Assembly (NCBI GenBank): GCA_015501055.1
Contig: JADNYV010000086.1
Location: 82,272-146,271 of the forward strand
Source: Mucidula mucida
Lineage: Eukaryota > Basidiomycota > Agaricomycetes > Agaricales > Physalacriaceae
Direction of reading: 5' to 3'
DNA: 64,000 nucleotides
The notes under the pieces: model-generated
What the model was told of the DNA's origin: nothing
What the model saw: the letters and a program-made list of their open reading frames with translations, nothing else
Database searches by the model: none
Shown: one piece after another, positions 36,066-47,796 of the stretch
Layout: each line of letters starts with the position of its first letter
How positions within the stretch are numbered: the stretch's first letter is position 1
Made by a program: the position numbers and the translations under genes

Positions 36066-37715
36066 ATGGGGACCGGCCTGAATGATCTTCCCCAAGAAGT
36101 TATCGACACCATCGTGGACGATATAGGCGCGTCTACCACTTCATTGGGGTACGACGACCTGTTTGCCCTATCACTGGCCCATCGTGTCTTTCTTCCCCGC
36201 GCTCAGTATCATATCTTTGCCCTCAGCCGCTTCATCCTCCGACGCTCTCGCGAGAAGGTCTCCATCCTCGGCGTCCTTTCTGCCAGGACACTCGCTCTAA
36301 TCTCGGACCTGGAACTGGACTTTAGCCTGACTTCCATGAACGCGGCAATCTATCAACGGTATCCTGACGTCCGTTCGCCGCGGCAGTAATTGCCCGACAC
36401 GCTCAGGCCCTTGACTGGATTGAGCAGACTCGTTTTGCGACATGCGGTCTGGGGAGAGAGGGAGCGCGACCATCCACTGTTACGATGTCTCGTCACAGAG
36501 CCGCATCCGTGGACAACGTTGGAGTTGTAGTTTGTCGTTTTCCCGCGAATGAGGGATCTGGAGCTAGTCTTGTCGCACTCAGAGCGCTTGACAAATCTAA
36601 AGATGGGCGAGGTGTACGTGGAGCGAAGGGAAGGCGAAGGTAGTGGTGAGGCCTGGGAGAGGGTACAGAGCATGTCCTGCTGTCTGGATATGGTAGAGAT
36701 CTGCGGTCTAGGTACGTCCGCGGGGCTTTGGCGTGGCTGGGCGATGGGCACATTCATTGCATTGGTTCCACCCGCTGCACAAACTTCCACATTTGACGCG
36801 TTATGTCTGGGATCCGGAAGACACTCGGCTTTCCAAATTGCTGCAGCGCCAGTCTGGTCGGATACGTGATTTGGATATTAGGGAAAGTATGTGGAACAAT
36901 CAACGACTTTGCCTTTGGGACTAACGAAGGTCCACTTCGTTCTATGCCTCTACGCGACCTTATAATCTCTCACAATGGATTTCAACTTTGCTTCCCCGGA
37001 AGAGCGATACCGCCTATCTCAAAGAACACCCTGACGCATACGCGCTACCATTCATCACTTCCCTGTTCTCTCAAGGGCTGCGCCTCACGCTTCGTTTCTC
37101 CGACGCGTATTTTGTGCCCGATAGGGTGTTCATCACAGGCGACTATGGGAAGCGATGTTGTCTACGCTCTCTGCTTGCGGCCATCGAGTACATCGCACAC
37201 GAAGACCACGCTTACCCTGTTGACATTGAAGCGCTCGCCATACGCTGCGGGTTGTTGCAGAATGGACGCGAGCTGCGGGTTTACATGCCGGTCCGGCTCT
37301 ACGGATATTGGAATGTATTCGGATTGCCGTTCTTGTTGGTCGGGGTATGGCTGGGGAGGCAGACGAAGAAATTGAGGGGGGATGGTTTCAAAGGGTATGC
37401 GTGCTGGCTTTGGGCAATGCGCATAAGAAGGACAAGAGGAGGCGAAGGATATAGGAGGGCGGATGGAGGAAGGAAAAGGTGTGGCGGGCCAAACGGAGGA
37501 TGGGGGTATGGGGATTCTACGCTCGTCTAGGTGTATATGCTTCGATAGAGCCCAATGTAGGCTTCGTAGCGACTCAATCTGGGGTACGAGCTGCGAGGAA
37601 TGGTCCTCGGGTAGTCAGCATGGATGTTGATACGAGTAACTTGTTCGTTGTGAAGGATGAGGAACAAGAGGCCCGGATGGTAATGGGCGACAATATATTC
37701 ATTCTTCGAGAGTAG
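36066..37715 (+). pseudogene. F-box-like gene of a second type, decayed
   Basis: From ATG 36066 the frame gives 'GLNDLPQEVIDTIVDDI' and 'LSLAHRVFLPRAQYHIFA', a common Agaricomycete F-box-like start unrelated to the MPFS-type family. The same frame then runs through a TAA (36387-36389) and a TAG (36528-36530) while keeping sense ('LPDTLRPLTGLSRLVLRHAV' and 'RMRDLELVLSHSERLTNLKM'). Further pieces continue in changing frames to about 37715, ending near 'MVMGDNIFILRE'. Both stops could come from single C-to-T changes of Gln codons. A pseudogene; the usual product would be an F-box/leucine-rich protein. Confidence 0.55.
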
Positions 37716-38473
37716 CGTACATAAGATCCAGAACTCCCAACTCTGTGGAGTAGCCCTTACTAGGATGGAGAGGCTAGAGCTATGTGCGTTTCCGTGCAAT
37801 GAAAACCGCATGGTCGCCGCATAATATCGCTAACTTTAGCATAGTTTTAGCCATGAAATTGTAAGCTCTGCTGTCCACGATAAGTATGGCAGTATGTGGC
37901 GCAAAAAAGTAATGTGTACTCATTGAGAAACATGCCGAACAGCGTTTGATCAATGATGAGGTACGAAGTAAAGTAGTAGAACGTGATAAACTCGGAGAAC
38001 GTTTTGCTCAAACGTTGAAAGAAACGGGCTATAAGATCAAACTTTCTTTTGACAATTCACAAAGTAGAAACCTCATTTTACTGCGCACGATTCAGACTGC
38101 AAGAACACAGAAACACCAAGGCATGCAGACACCAACGTCCGCGCCCTCAGAATTTTATATTTCTATGAACAGAAAAGCAGAGACACGATAACAAAACACA
38201 GACAACAAGACGATTACAAAACACAGAACAGGTGCGATAACAAGAGCACGGAGAAAAACAAAACACAAGACGATACAAATACACGAAACACAGCAAGACG
38301 TACAAAGCAGAGACAAGTCCGATGAATATATACTAAAGATGAAGACAGAGAACAAGGGAAGAGGAGAGACGACACTGAAAGCACACAGCGTAATGGGACA
38401 CGACACCGACCCAAGGAAAAGGGAGGAAAGGACACGAAAGACACTATGAAGCCACAACGAAGGAAGAAACCGA
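37716..38473. other. Spacer and A/G-rich low-complexity stretch
   Basis: No gene is seen. From about 38037 the sequence is the left end of the duplicated block. Bases 38090-38470 are A-rich on the + strand (many ACAAG/ACACAG words) and match 47860-48220. Confidence 0.45.
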
Positions 38474-39585
38474 CACAAGAGAGGAAGTTGATCGAATCAT
38501 CGAGGACTCGGATGGTATTCTGACGACCTAGGAGGGCGTATATGTGACACGCCCTGCCCCATTAATTGGAGCGTCGTCAAGTCCCTCGGGTGTCGGTTTC
38601 ATAACATTAGGCGGCGGGAGATGGGTGAGAAGACGAATAGCGAACGTAGCAAGGATAAACACGAGAGCGAGTTGCTCGAGTCAAATTTGACTCGAATGGT
38701 ATTCTGACGACGGCGCGGCGCGCCCTACTCCAACATTGGGAGCGTCATCAAGTCCCTCGTGTTTCCTAACGTCCGGTTCGCAAGTGGGGAAGGAAAAAGA
38801 TACGAATGCACGAGAGCGAGTGGGTCAAGTCTTGCGACTTGGATGGTGTTCTGACGACCTCGAGGACATCGACGTCCTGCCCCGCTTTGGGGCGTCGTCA
38901 AGTCTCTCGTGCTCCGTGTGCTCTTCCTCCCATTCGTCCTGATGGGCGTCCGCGGTAGAAGTGTCTTCCTATTCCTGGATACTGGCAGATGTCGGATGGT
39001 GATGGTCCTAATGGCGATGATCGTGTCACACACTGGACGGTGCGCGTGTAGACAGAGGATGTGTCGGAGACGATGATCCAGCAAATGTCGATCCATGAGC
39101 GCGACGATTCAAGAACATGGTACACACGAGGGCGGGTCGATCGAGTCATCAAGAGACTCGGGTGGTATTCTGACGACCTGCGAGGGCGTTTGTCGGTGCC
39201 CTACCCCATTGCTGGAGCGTCGTCAAGTCCCTCGTGTGTCCAATCGTGTCGAGGCGCTCTTGATGGATATTTTCGCTGGATAGTAATGGTCGGACAGCGG
39301 CGGATGGGCGGTGGTGACGAAACAGATGGCAAGGTAAGCACGAGAGCGAGTTGCTCGAGTCAAAGACTCGGATGGTGTTCTGACGACCTGAGGGCAGCGT
39401 GCCCTACTCCAACATTGGGAGCGTCGTCAAGTCTCTCGTGTATCCTTGCGGTGTCGTCCAGGGAGAAGTGGGGAAAACTAAAGGAAGCACAAGAGCGAGT
39501 TGTTCAAGTCTCGCGACCTGGATGGTGTTCTGACAACCTGAGAGGACGGCCTACCCCGGTTTGGGGCGTTGTCAAGTCTCTTGTG
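38474..39585 (+). repeat. Array 1 of ~100-bp structured (multi-hairpin) repeats
   Basis: Six same-direction units are seen: 38474-38592, 38660-38761, 38809-38911, 39125-39236, 39339-39440 and 39488-39585, plus a partial unit near 39720-39780. Each begins CACRAG and ends with its complement. Pairing order: P1 (CACGAGAG/CTCTCGTG) encloses hairpin P2 (CGAGTC/GACTCG) and stem P3 (TGACGAC/GTCGTCA). P3 in turn encloses hairpins P4 (e.g. GGGCA/TGCCC) and P5 (CTCC/GGAG or CCCC/GGGG). Several stems change on both sides together between units. The conserved unpaired core is GGATGGTGTTC. It could be a structured RNA family or a foldback element; no known family is recognised. Confidence 0.75.
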
Positions 39586-39938
39586 CTCCTTTTTCTCCTC
39601 CTATAATCGCCCTCATCCTGATGAGCTACGCTGTGTCCAATGCCAGCGATAAAGCGTCTCTGAATGCGTCCGTGACGGATACGACCATCATGAAAGGTCC
39701 TAAGAACGAGGATCGCGTCGGTGTCCAGCGGGGCGGCGTGCCCTATTCTGAAATGTGTTGTCAAGTCCCTCGTTTTTGCGCCGAGTTCACTCCGTAGTGC
39801 CGAGTGTCCGATAGCTGAAGACAGAGGAAGCGAGGCGTCCCAATCTCGCAACTTGGAAGGCAGAACATGGGCGTCCTACCCCGCCTTCAGGTGCCGCTCG
39901 CTCGCTCCCTAATGACCCACGTCAAGGCAAGGTACATC

Positions 39939-41022
39939 CTAGTCCATGGACACATCTTGAACAAACCCTGGCGGAGATACATAGGCGGGCTGCGCATAAC
40001 CGTGATAGGATTGTGGCTGGTGGTAAACGTTGCCATGATGAGATGCCTGCTGCGAAAAGAGAGGTTGCTGATTGTAAGCTGGCGCCGGGTGAGACTGGTA
40101 GGGGATGAATTGGGGACGAGAAGGATCATACTGCTCATCCTGGGAGCTGCGGACGTATTGGGAGGAGAAGTGGGAAGGGGATTGTTGGGGTTTAGTGGGG
40201 TATGGAGCGTGTACGGCGGACGGCGCCTGCATCGACGCCTTCAATGCCGCAATCTCTTGGTCCTTCTGCTGTATTAAAGCGCGTCCTTCGTCGAAAAGGC
40301 TGGTAATCCGGTGCTCCTGATCTGCAATATGGCGATCCTGCTCTACGATATGGCCATCCTGCTCTGCAATTATCTGATCCCGCCGCGCAATGCGGGCCTC
40401 CTGAAGGTCGACGCGTTGAGCAATCAACTGCAGCGCTTCAGTGAGTGCCCTGTCTAGAGCTTCGACTTCCATCTCCAAGTCGTCGCTGCGGCGGGTACTT
40501 TCAGTAGCGTTATGCTCGGCAACCCGCACACGGCTTTCAAGCTGAACAGCGATGATTAGTATTGCAGGATGTGACGAAACGGATAAACACACCTGTCGCC
40601 TTTCCGCCTCAAATTGCCGTTTCTCATCCTCGAACTTCCTCCTCTCCTCAGCAAGGCGTGCTTCTATGATCACAAATCTGGCATTCAGCGCGTCTTCAGC
40701 ATCGGCTGGTTTGAGGCTCATCCTTCGTAGCTCGTTCTCCAACGCGTCGACGTTGACATCGGGCCTAGACGCGAACACTCGCGTTGGCGCCTGGGTAAAG
40801 TCGTACGCGACATGAGGAACTGACTGCAGAACGATGTCAGCATTGATAAGCAACGCTGGTACGGACGGCGTACATGAGCCTTGCGATTGCGGCGATGTAA
40901 GTAAGGCTTCCAATAGTGGCGTTTCTAAATCAACCACATTAGCCGAACACAGGACGGACAAAGGCAGTTCTCACCCTGGCAGTAATGGCGACGGGTGTAT
41001 AGGCGGATGGGTGTGCAGGCAT
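39939..41022 (-). CDS. Coiled-coil protein, copy 1 (C-terminally truncated)
   Basis: Start ATG 41022 ('MPAHPSAYTPVAITAR'), then an intron (~40828-40973) and 'SVPHVAYDFTQAPTR'. Next comes a long Glu/Arg/Gln-rich coiled coil ('AEERRKFEDEKRQFEAERRQ', intron near 40544-40594, 'LESRVRVAEHNATES'; then 'IAEQDGHIVEQDRHIADQEH'), and a Pro/Gln/Tyr/His-rich tail with 'SSQDEQYDPSRPQF'. It stops at TAG 39941-39939 directly after 'DVSMD'. The paralogue (49933-51232) reads 'DVSMDW' and continues for about 110 residues, so this copy lost its C-terminal domain through a TGG-to-TAG change, and the downstream bases no longer match. Function unknown. Confidence 0.6.
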
Positions 41023-41453
41023 CTACATGAACCAAGTTAGATATCCATCGCATCCCAGAGCATGGAAAACGCACATTTGGCAATTGGATATGGCGCGCTC
41101 AGACCATCGCCTGTACTCTTATACTCCCATCCAACAGAGACAAAGGACCGCAATCTTCCGGTCGCTTTGTTCACTACGCGGGCCTGCTGTTACTTTGCGG
41201 TCAAAGGCCATACTTCCACCCTGACTGCCATATTCGGGACAAGGCCGCGCAACTTTTTGCGTCGCCGTCGTGCTGTCGTTGCCATCATGCTGCTTGTCGT
41301 CGTCGTCGTTGGCGTTGAAGCTATCGCGGCGTACATGGTGGTCGGAAGGAGAGAGGACGCGAAGCGTTACAGTGACAATGACATTGGCCGACGCGATGCC
41401 GGCGGCATCAATTCCCGCCTTCTTTAGCTCCGTATATTTCTCCTTCATCCAAA

Positions 41454-43160
41454 ATGGCTATCCCGATTTCATTTAGGTTCTTTGACCATTCACAAAGTAC
41501 TCCTCCGCGGTTCTTGGGTGCTTTTGATGAATTCCTTGTAGAAGCAATTGTCCTGGTCAAAAGCAACTCTGTTCCCTTTGCTTCTTGGTCATCGCCTTGT
41601 GAAGACTTCTCAGGTCTCCGCAGGCTAATGCGGTATCAGTTTCTGGCAATGGAAATAGACCAAGACTCTGAGTGCGAGATGCTGTCTGCGTCGCGTCCGG
41701 TCACATCATGCTCACTTTTCCCAGCATCGATAATCTTTTCCTGTCTATCGACATGAGCAGACTTGGCGGTTCAATGTCAAGTATTATTATCTTTATGGCC
41801 ATCGCTACTGATCTCATGCAGCAAAGATCATCCCTTTCAGTGTACTTATATGCACGCCACAAGAGCATGGATGTAATCTATGACACGACTTTTGTTGTCT
41901 GCTCTAATAAAGACAGCCGGGCTTTGCTCAGACCGATATGATACTGTCATCTTATAGGGTGACAATCCAGTGCGCTTTCCTCCTTCCATTCGTCCATGGG
42001 CTAAAACAGTGACAACCTTGAAGACATGTGCTCTGAATCTGTAGAACACTTCATCCTCTCATTTGAAAACAGTGGTTTCTCAGGACATCTGACTCTACGA
42101 CATACAACTTATCCGGGGGTGCCTTCAATCTACATTGAATCTCGGGCGAGAAAGCACCGGGAGGGTGCATGAACGCGGTAAATGGCTTGTGAGCTATGGC
42201 GCGTATACAAAAGCTCACACTGGAGATGATATAGACATCAGACACACCCTTCTCAGCCTCATAGTCTTGCTCTCTCGTACTCTGTATCATGAGTACCATC
42301 CCATTCATCTCACAGTTAAAGTCGCTGTGGCAAGCCACCACGGGCGACACTGCGGGCGCAAGGAAAACGCAGGAGGACTTTCTCGACGCGATCCCGTTGA
42401 ACAGATCTCTAAGCTTGCGGACAACATCCCTATCATAGGCCATGTTAAAGGTGAGTCGTACTCTCTCAATCACGCCGGGCGTTAATCTCTGTTCGTCCTC
42501 CAGGCCTCATTCATCTTGCTTTGGGTGACACGGAAGCGGCTGCTCGTTCCGAAGAGGCTGCCACTCGCACCTTCGCCGTTCTCGTCGCTGGCGCACTGCG
42601 CCAATCCTGGGTGGCGTTGTCGCCGGTGTTGCAGCAATCACAGGTATGCCAATGCATTTTGAATTCGCATGTTTAGGATGCTCAGCTCTGCCAGGCATCG
42701 AGTCCGCTCGGCACCAGAAATATGAACATCAGGGCTATCTGAACTCACGTCCGACTGGCGTGGGGGGATCTTTGATATCGTAGCGCTCGGTCTAGGTGAC
42801 GCTGTCCTAAGCACAGATGGGTCTGTTGTTAAGGCCAAGTACAAGACAACCAAGGTATACAGTCCAGCTTCAGGCATTCGCAATATCTGACGATATGTAT
42901 TGTCGAGGGTGAGGGTATCTTCCCCACCAAGCGGGGCATGGTCGAACACGGCGCGAACAGTAGGATATTTGCTGGCCCAGGAGGCAGTGTCATCGAATCG
43001 CCCAACATTCTCAAGCTTCTTGTGCCGCCGGAAGAAGAAGAAAAACCGGTCAGGTTTAAGCGTCCCGCTGTACTATGTCTTAACGTCGGCGACGCGTCAC
43101 GCGCAGAGACATACTACGCGCAAAAGCTCCTACAGTACCAGGAAGCTGCCGACAAGCTAA
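41454..43160 (+). pseudogene. Decayed gene with glycine-rich 'PIIGHVKGLIH' segment
   Basis: Scattered coding pieces on the + strand. 42387-42450 gives 'ISKLADNIPIIGHVK'. An intron with donor GTGAGT ends near 42504, followed by 'GLIHLALGDTEAA', 'AATRTFAVLVAGA' and, one frame over, 'APILGGVVAGVAAIT'. Further on come 'GGIFDIVALGLGDAVL' and 'GSVVKAKYKTTK'. I recall mushroom proteins with the same order (P-I-I-G-H-x-K-G-x-I-H, then a glycine-zipper-like hydrophobic run), but know no assigned function. Multiple frame changes and stops upstream (41750-42400) suggest a pseudogene. Glycine-zipper segments occur in some fungal cell-death effectors; that link is inference only. Confidence 0.4.
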
Positions 43161-43167
43161 GAAGCCG

Positions 43168-43674
43168 TTGCTTGACCACTCCATCACACCCGTATCTCGA
43201 TATACTGTTCTTGTAAAGAAAGCTGCAACGGCTGAGCGGGTCCTGGAGGAGTTGAAAGAAGCAACCTGGGTACATCTCGCCTGTCATGGTACCCAGGATG
43301 CGACAACTCCGACAAATAGCTTTCTGACGGGACTCGAATTCTGTTGTCGGACATCGCCGCCCTTCATCTTTCTCATGCGGAATTCGCTTTTCTCTCAGCC
43401 TGTCAGACCGCGACCGGTTACGACAAGATCCCTGCACCTGGCGGCAGGCATGTTGCTCGCTGGATACCGCAGCGTTATAGCCACTATGTGGTCCATCGCA
43501 GATCGACATGCCGCTGATGATGTTTACGCTTACCTCTTGAGGAACGGGACCAGTCGTCGGCCTGATTATAAAGAGTCGGCGCTCGCGCTGCATTTGGCCA
43601 TGGAGAAACTACGCGAGCGAATTGGGGAAGGTTCCTTTTTGGCGTGGGTACCGTATATTCATATAGGTGTTTGA
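43168..43674 (+). pseudogene. CHAT-domain C-terminal half
   Basis: This frame reads 'RVLEELKEATWVHLACHGTQ', then 'HLAAGMLLAGYRSVIATMWS', 'ADDVYAYLL', 'ALALHLAMEKLRERIGEG' and 'WVPYIHIGV', stop at 43674. That is the second half of a CHAT domain, with the catalytic-type His in LACHG. The Cys normally found in an 'LSACQT' motif should lie around 43390-43410, where this frame reads 'SLFSQPVRPRP'. The homologous 'AFLSACQTATG' sense is visible one frame over, implying frameshifts on either side. The N-terminal half is not adjacent; one lies at 24077-24886. A broken cell-death-type gene. Confidence 0.6.
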
Positions 43675-43975
43675 GAACGTGTACGAGACTTGAAATATTG
43701 ATGTTAGTATACATATTCAGAGTTTGATACACAGTTTATTGGATGTACCCATGAAATCACAAGTTATCAACACACTTAAGCATACGAGACACACGACAAC
43801 CTTCAAAGAGCAAGACGTCCCATCTCTTCGGTTTCCACCCGTTCAAGTTAACGCCTTTGTCCTACTCCGCTTTCAACTTCATACTGTGGAAAGCGCTCCA
43901 TGGAAGTCGACGAAGAACCCTTCAGCCATTCTTGCCGCGGCCACCAAACATAACACGACGATTACAGATGGTCAA

Positions 43976-45846
43976 TCACTTGGACTCGTCCAGATTCTCT
44001 ACTAATGATTCACAACCCTCCGTGCATATATAAAGATCCAATCCAAGATCCTCTAAATCTTCAAATTCCTGCTCAAGGATAGCTCCTTCCGACCCCCAAC
44101 GCGCTTTCTTGGCTTTCAGATCGGCATCATCATCCGAGTCTGACTCCGAGTCGGAAGAGTAATCGTCTCGAGGCTTGTCATGCACGTCATGCCAGTGCAC
44201 GTGAATCCGAGATAGTGGTGCTACACACCAGCGACTATCCACCATTGCCGCAAAATTAACAGCATCAAACTCCAAATCCCCTTCTAGAACGAGAGACGTT
44301 AGGTTGGGGGCCCAAACGTCGGCTTGGCCCGGCCGAACCCAAAGACTCTCCAAGGCCTCGTCGTTGAGACCAGAAGAAATGCCCGATAATAGGATCCAAG
44401 ATAAACTGTGCTGTGTGCGAAAGAATTCGCAAACATCCGCCGGTGCGACAGGACCATGGTCGTATGTAAACTTTGTAAGTTGGCACCCAGAGCGCTGGAG
44501 ACATAGAAGGATGGCATGAAAAGTCTCTGGTGTGTCGCGCTCACGTTTTGGGGACCAAGTACCGTCAGTACCGACGTGCAGTCGACGCAATGCCGGAAAG
44601 ACACATTGCGCAAAAAGCTGCCGTAGAGGATGTGCATTTTTGTCGAGGTGTGCGGAGCGTCCCACGTACACTTTTAGATACAAGAGGGAAGTACATGTTA
44701 TTGCGTCAAGGACAGGCCGGAGGGGCGTCTGGGAGGCATCCGTGAATGAGTAAATACCCACTCGAAGGTTGGTAGCAGCTTCGAGTGACTCGAAGACGAC
44801 GTCGATATTAGCACAAAAGAGGGCGGAGTGGCGTTGGAGTTGGTTCCAAGGAATACCGACACTGTTAGAGACACCATCGTTGGTCTCATAGACCACCAGC
44901 TTCGGTGCTTCATTGAACAGCTCTATGGGAACAATACCTGTTCTGCCCTGGTATGTGTAAACTTCGTCCAGGGAATTGAAAGAGCCACGAAGAGGGTAGA
45001 GGCTATGTATCATCAAGGACGATAGTCGGAGGCCGAGGTATCTAATACGCGGGCAGATGCGCTCCAATAAGCTCAAAAGAATGGGGGGAAGTTCGGAGCG
45101 CTTGTTGTAGTAGTCGTCGAGTCTTTCACAGGTCAACTCAACGTGTAAGTCCATTTGAGCGCTGTACTTTACACGCCGAAGAAAGCTGACGACTTCGGGT
45201 GCATCATTTGATTGGAAGCGCGACCTGTTTACTTTAAAGCTAAGACGCCGCCAAAGTATAGGAGATTTGAACACAACCCGACTCCATTTTCGGCAGACTC
45301 TCGTCAAGATGGCGAGCTCAATGTCCTCGTCTGGAATTCTAGGAAAGCGCATTGTCGATGGGAAGGGGAGTACAGCTATCAGAAAAATGTGGGTGAGAAT
45401 CTCGACAGGAAGACGTCTAATGGGGGCTTTGATTTTCTTTCTGCGACGAAGCGCCCGTGACAGCTTTCTCTGATGCGCAAGCATATCCTCCACCTCGCGC
45501 TCAATCTTGAACAATTCAAAACGAGTCGCGGTTTGGAGTCGCATCAGCTTTTCGGAAGCGGCCATCGTCGTCTGAAGCTGTGCCTCGAGGGCGGGTATGC
45601 TCTTGTTGATCACATCCTCATCGTCGCTCGTCGGACATTCGTTACCATTAGCGACGTGGCGAAGAGAAGGATGGTCGTTAATGGTATCAGGAAATACCAG
45701 TGGTAGACGCCATTCGGGACCAAGATGATTCGGGCACGGACAGCTCGATGCCCCATCGCAGCGCACCCAGTTGTCTTTGAAAGCTGATGAAAACTGTATG
45801 AGTTCAACGATAACACGAACCGTTGTTTTTACTTACAAAATGGCAT
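43976..45846 (-). CDS. F-box protein with N-terminal Cys motif, intact copy E
   Basis: Exon 1 is 45846-45837 (ATGCCATTTT), intron 45836-45784 (53 nt), exon 2 45783-43976, giving 605 residues. Cys motif 'RCDGASSCPCPNHLGPEW'; helical segment 'ALEAQLQTTMAASEKLMRLQ'; F-box 'APIRRLPVEILTHIFLIAVL' to 'RVCRKWSRVVFKSPILW'; leucine-rich C-terminal half; an acidic Ser/Asp run 'DSESDSDDDAD' near the end. It is the parent-like copy of pseudogene D and is divergent from the broken MIF copy 2. No lesion is seen. The likely role is target recognition for SCF ubiquitination, by family; the target is unknown. Confidence 0.78.
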
Positions 45847-46391
45847 AGAAATATCGGTCGCTCCTAGTTGTCCAAAGGAAAGCGACGGAAGGCCGGATCC
45901 TTCATAACCGAGGTGCCGAACGTTCCGCCCGCTTCCGTCACGACCTTCATTGGTTTGGTTCTTGTAGTTGTTGCCTCGTGTCTGTCTGCCAGAGAATCTG
46001 TTGTAGACATGCAGCTTCGTCTAGTGCTTAGACTGAATCGAATGGACTCCTCCGGTGCTTGATCTGGCAATTCCTCCAATACAATGCTGCCTTGGCGCAG
46101 ACTTGGACGAAGAGTCTCAAATTTTCGTACTGCTTTCGGTCTTCTGCTTCCTTCGTCATCAAATATCAAACACCTCCGTCCCTCACCGGCTTAGGCGTAA
46201 AGATTAATGTTCGTGGACACTGACTCACAGGTCAGTGTCACTCATATCTTTCTGACGCGCATCAGAACTCTGTGGGCTACGCGAATTTCCTCGTCTCGCT
46301 TTCAACTGTTTTAGTCGCTCACGGGAGAAACATGGTCTCAGATCGTCCGAGCGGCATTGAATTACTCTATGCGAAGGACCACCAACTAACT
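45847..46391. promoter_or_regulatory. Divergent interval, F-box E / MIF copy 2
   Basis: Second instance of the F-box/MIF divergent arrangement. The MIF-proximal 120 bp (from about 46268) match the reverse complement of 52910-52993 and the region near 30950. The F-box-proximal part matches the flank of copy D. Confidence 0.5.
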
Positions 46392-47230
46392 ATGCGCCCA
46401 TCCTCGAAATTACTACCAATGTCAAGGCAAGCCTTTATGCTCCTAATGCTCAGCCATGTAATGATCTGCCTTTTCATCTAGGTTCCCGATGAGAAAGTCT
46501 TTACTACTGCCCTAGCCGAGGTACTACTGTCTCATAGTCAAAAACCTCATTTATTCAACTATGTCATTAGTATGGCATATCTGTCAAGCATGAACAAGTA
46601 TTGGGCCGTCATGTACAAGTACAACGAGGGCCTTATTTTTGGCGGTACTCACGAGCCTGCCTTCTGTATGACCATTGTAAGTGTTTTCCGCGATAGATTC
46701 ATGTACGGCGCTTGACCCTATCGCCGCACAGCTTGACGTCTTGGGTCTGCCCACGTTCACCAACGCTGGGTATAGCAAAGCGTTTTTTACGTTTATTGAG
46801 AAGGAGCTTGGGATTCCTCCTGATCGTGGACATATGTACGTTGATTTGTTTTAGGCTTTCTCGTTTATTTCAACCTGTTGGCAGTGTCTTTAACTATCCT
46901 GGACCGGAGCGGCTTGGGTATAAGGGCACGACCATTGATGTGTTGTTGAAGGAAGTAGGTCCGAGTGGGTTATATAGTTGAATCGTCATATTCAACAAGC
47001 AATATCTCTTTGCTTTGGGGCTTTAACAAGAACGCTTTCAGTATCCTACTGTTGCGGCTCGCGAACTCTCGACGGTCGAAGAGAAGAGGACTCGCACTGC
47101 TCTGAAAGGATGAACATGAACTAATATTTGTTTGTACCGATGCGTGCAAGACGCGATGCATTGTTAAGGTCTAGTCAAATGGAGACCTATTGGTCTCCTC
47201 AGCCTGAATGCAGGCAGCAGGACATTTCAG
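46268..47230 (+). repeat. Inverted repeat arm (MIF segment), left
   Basis: About 0.96 kb whose reverse complement is found at roughly 52030-52993. It spans the MIF promoter side, the MIF gene and ~250 bp downstream, including 'GTCAAATGGAGACC' and 'GCATCGCGTCTTG' type words. The two arms enclose duplication block 2. Confidence 0.75.
46392..46981 (+). pseudogene. MIF-like tautomerase, copy 2, frameshifted
   Basis: Same exon order as copies 1 and 3, including the GC donor of intron 1. The start reads ATGCGCCCATCC, two bases longer than ATGCCCATCC in the other copies, so the catalytic-Pro start is out of frame with the rest and hits a stop in exon 2. In exon 3 it lacks two bases (TCTGTCAAGC versus TCTGTCCTAAGC). 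The last exons ('LDVLGLPTFTNAGYSKAFFT', 'LLKEVGPSGLYS') are still open. A pseudogene, unless translation starts elsewhere. Confidence 0.7.
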
Positions 47231-47796
47231 GTAGCATGCCGTCTTCATTTCCCGGGACCATTCCACGAGTTGAGACCAGCATCAGCACGAATGGGTGATT
47301 GACAACCGGGATCCCTCCCGGCCACTGAAACTGATATTAAACATGGATCAAGACAAGAAGCTGATATTAAACCTGGATCAGACAAGCGAATGAAAGATTC
47401 ATGACTGACCTCAATCACGCATGCAAGATACTGCTTCTCATCTCCTCGCATGCTTTTCAATGTGACTATTGGATCTTCGAAGGGGGCGACGGGGTCAAGT
47501 TCAAAAACGAAATACTCTCCAATCAATGGCAGGGACATGGGCCGGAAGTAACAACGCAAGGGGGGGAGGAAGGTGTGGACGAGTAACACCTGGGCGGTGG
47601 GTGGTCAGAACGTGAGAAGCGACATCAACACTTGACTTTTTATATTCAGTCGGCCATCACTGCCATCAGCTAAACTACCTATGGGTGAGCCAACATGTTT
47701 TCAATAACGCCAACCTTCTCCCAATCTTCGTATCACACTTTCGACAGAGTGGTTTGCGAAGCTCGCCCGTGCGTGTACGTGTGCCTTTGGGGTATC
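46982..47796. other. Spacer with a short tandem repeat
   Basis: The first ~250 bases belong to the inverted repeat arm. Around 47330-47390 a ~30-bp word (CTGATATTAAAC-TGGATCA-GACAAG) occurs twice in tandem. No gene recognised. Confidence 0.45.

Larger units (their letters stand above)
38037..41440 (+). repeat. Segmental duplication block, copy 1
   Basis: This ~3.4 kb block recurs in the same orientation at about 47797-51610. Order: 'CTTTCTTTTGACAATTCAC', A-rich stretch, array of structured ~100-bp repeats, spacer, minus-strand coiled-coil gene and its promoter. Parts such as 39061-39600 versus 48820-49350 are nearly identical, while the coiled-coil genes have diverged, so different parts may have been homogenised or copied at different times. 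Confidence 0.75.

Noticed and set aside
39061..39606. Open frames in the arrays giving repeated peptides such as 'LGWCSDDLR' (+) or 'TRDLTT' (-)
   Set aside because: The peptides just track the repeat unit in whichever frame is open, frames change between units, and substitutions preserve base pairing rather than residues. A coding role is less likely than a structural one.
42900..43060. A tRNA-like gene, suggested by GC-rich inverted words and GTCGAA strings
   Set aside because: No consistent acceptor, D, anticodon and T stems; the stretch reads better as decayed coding sequence.
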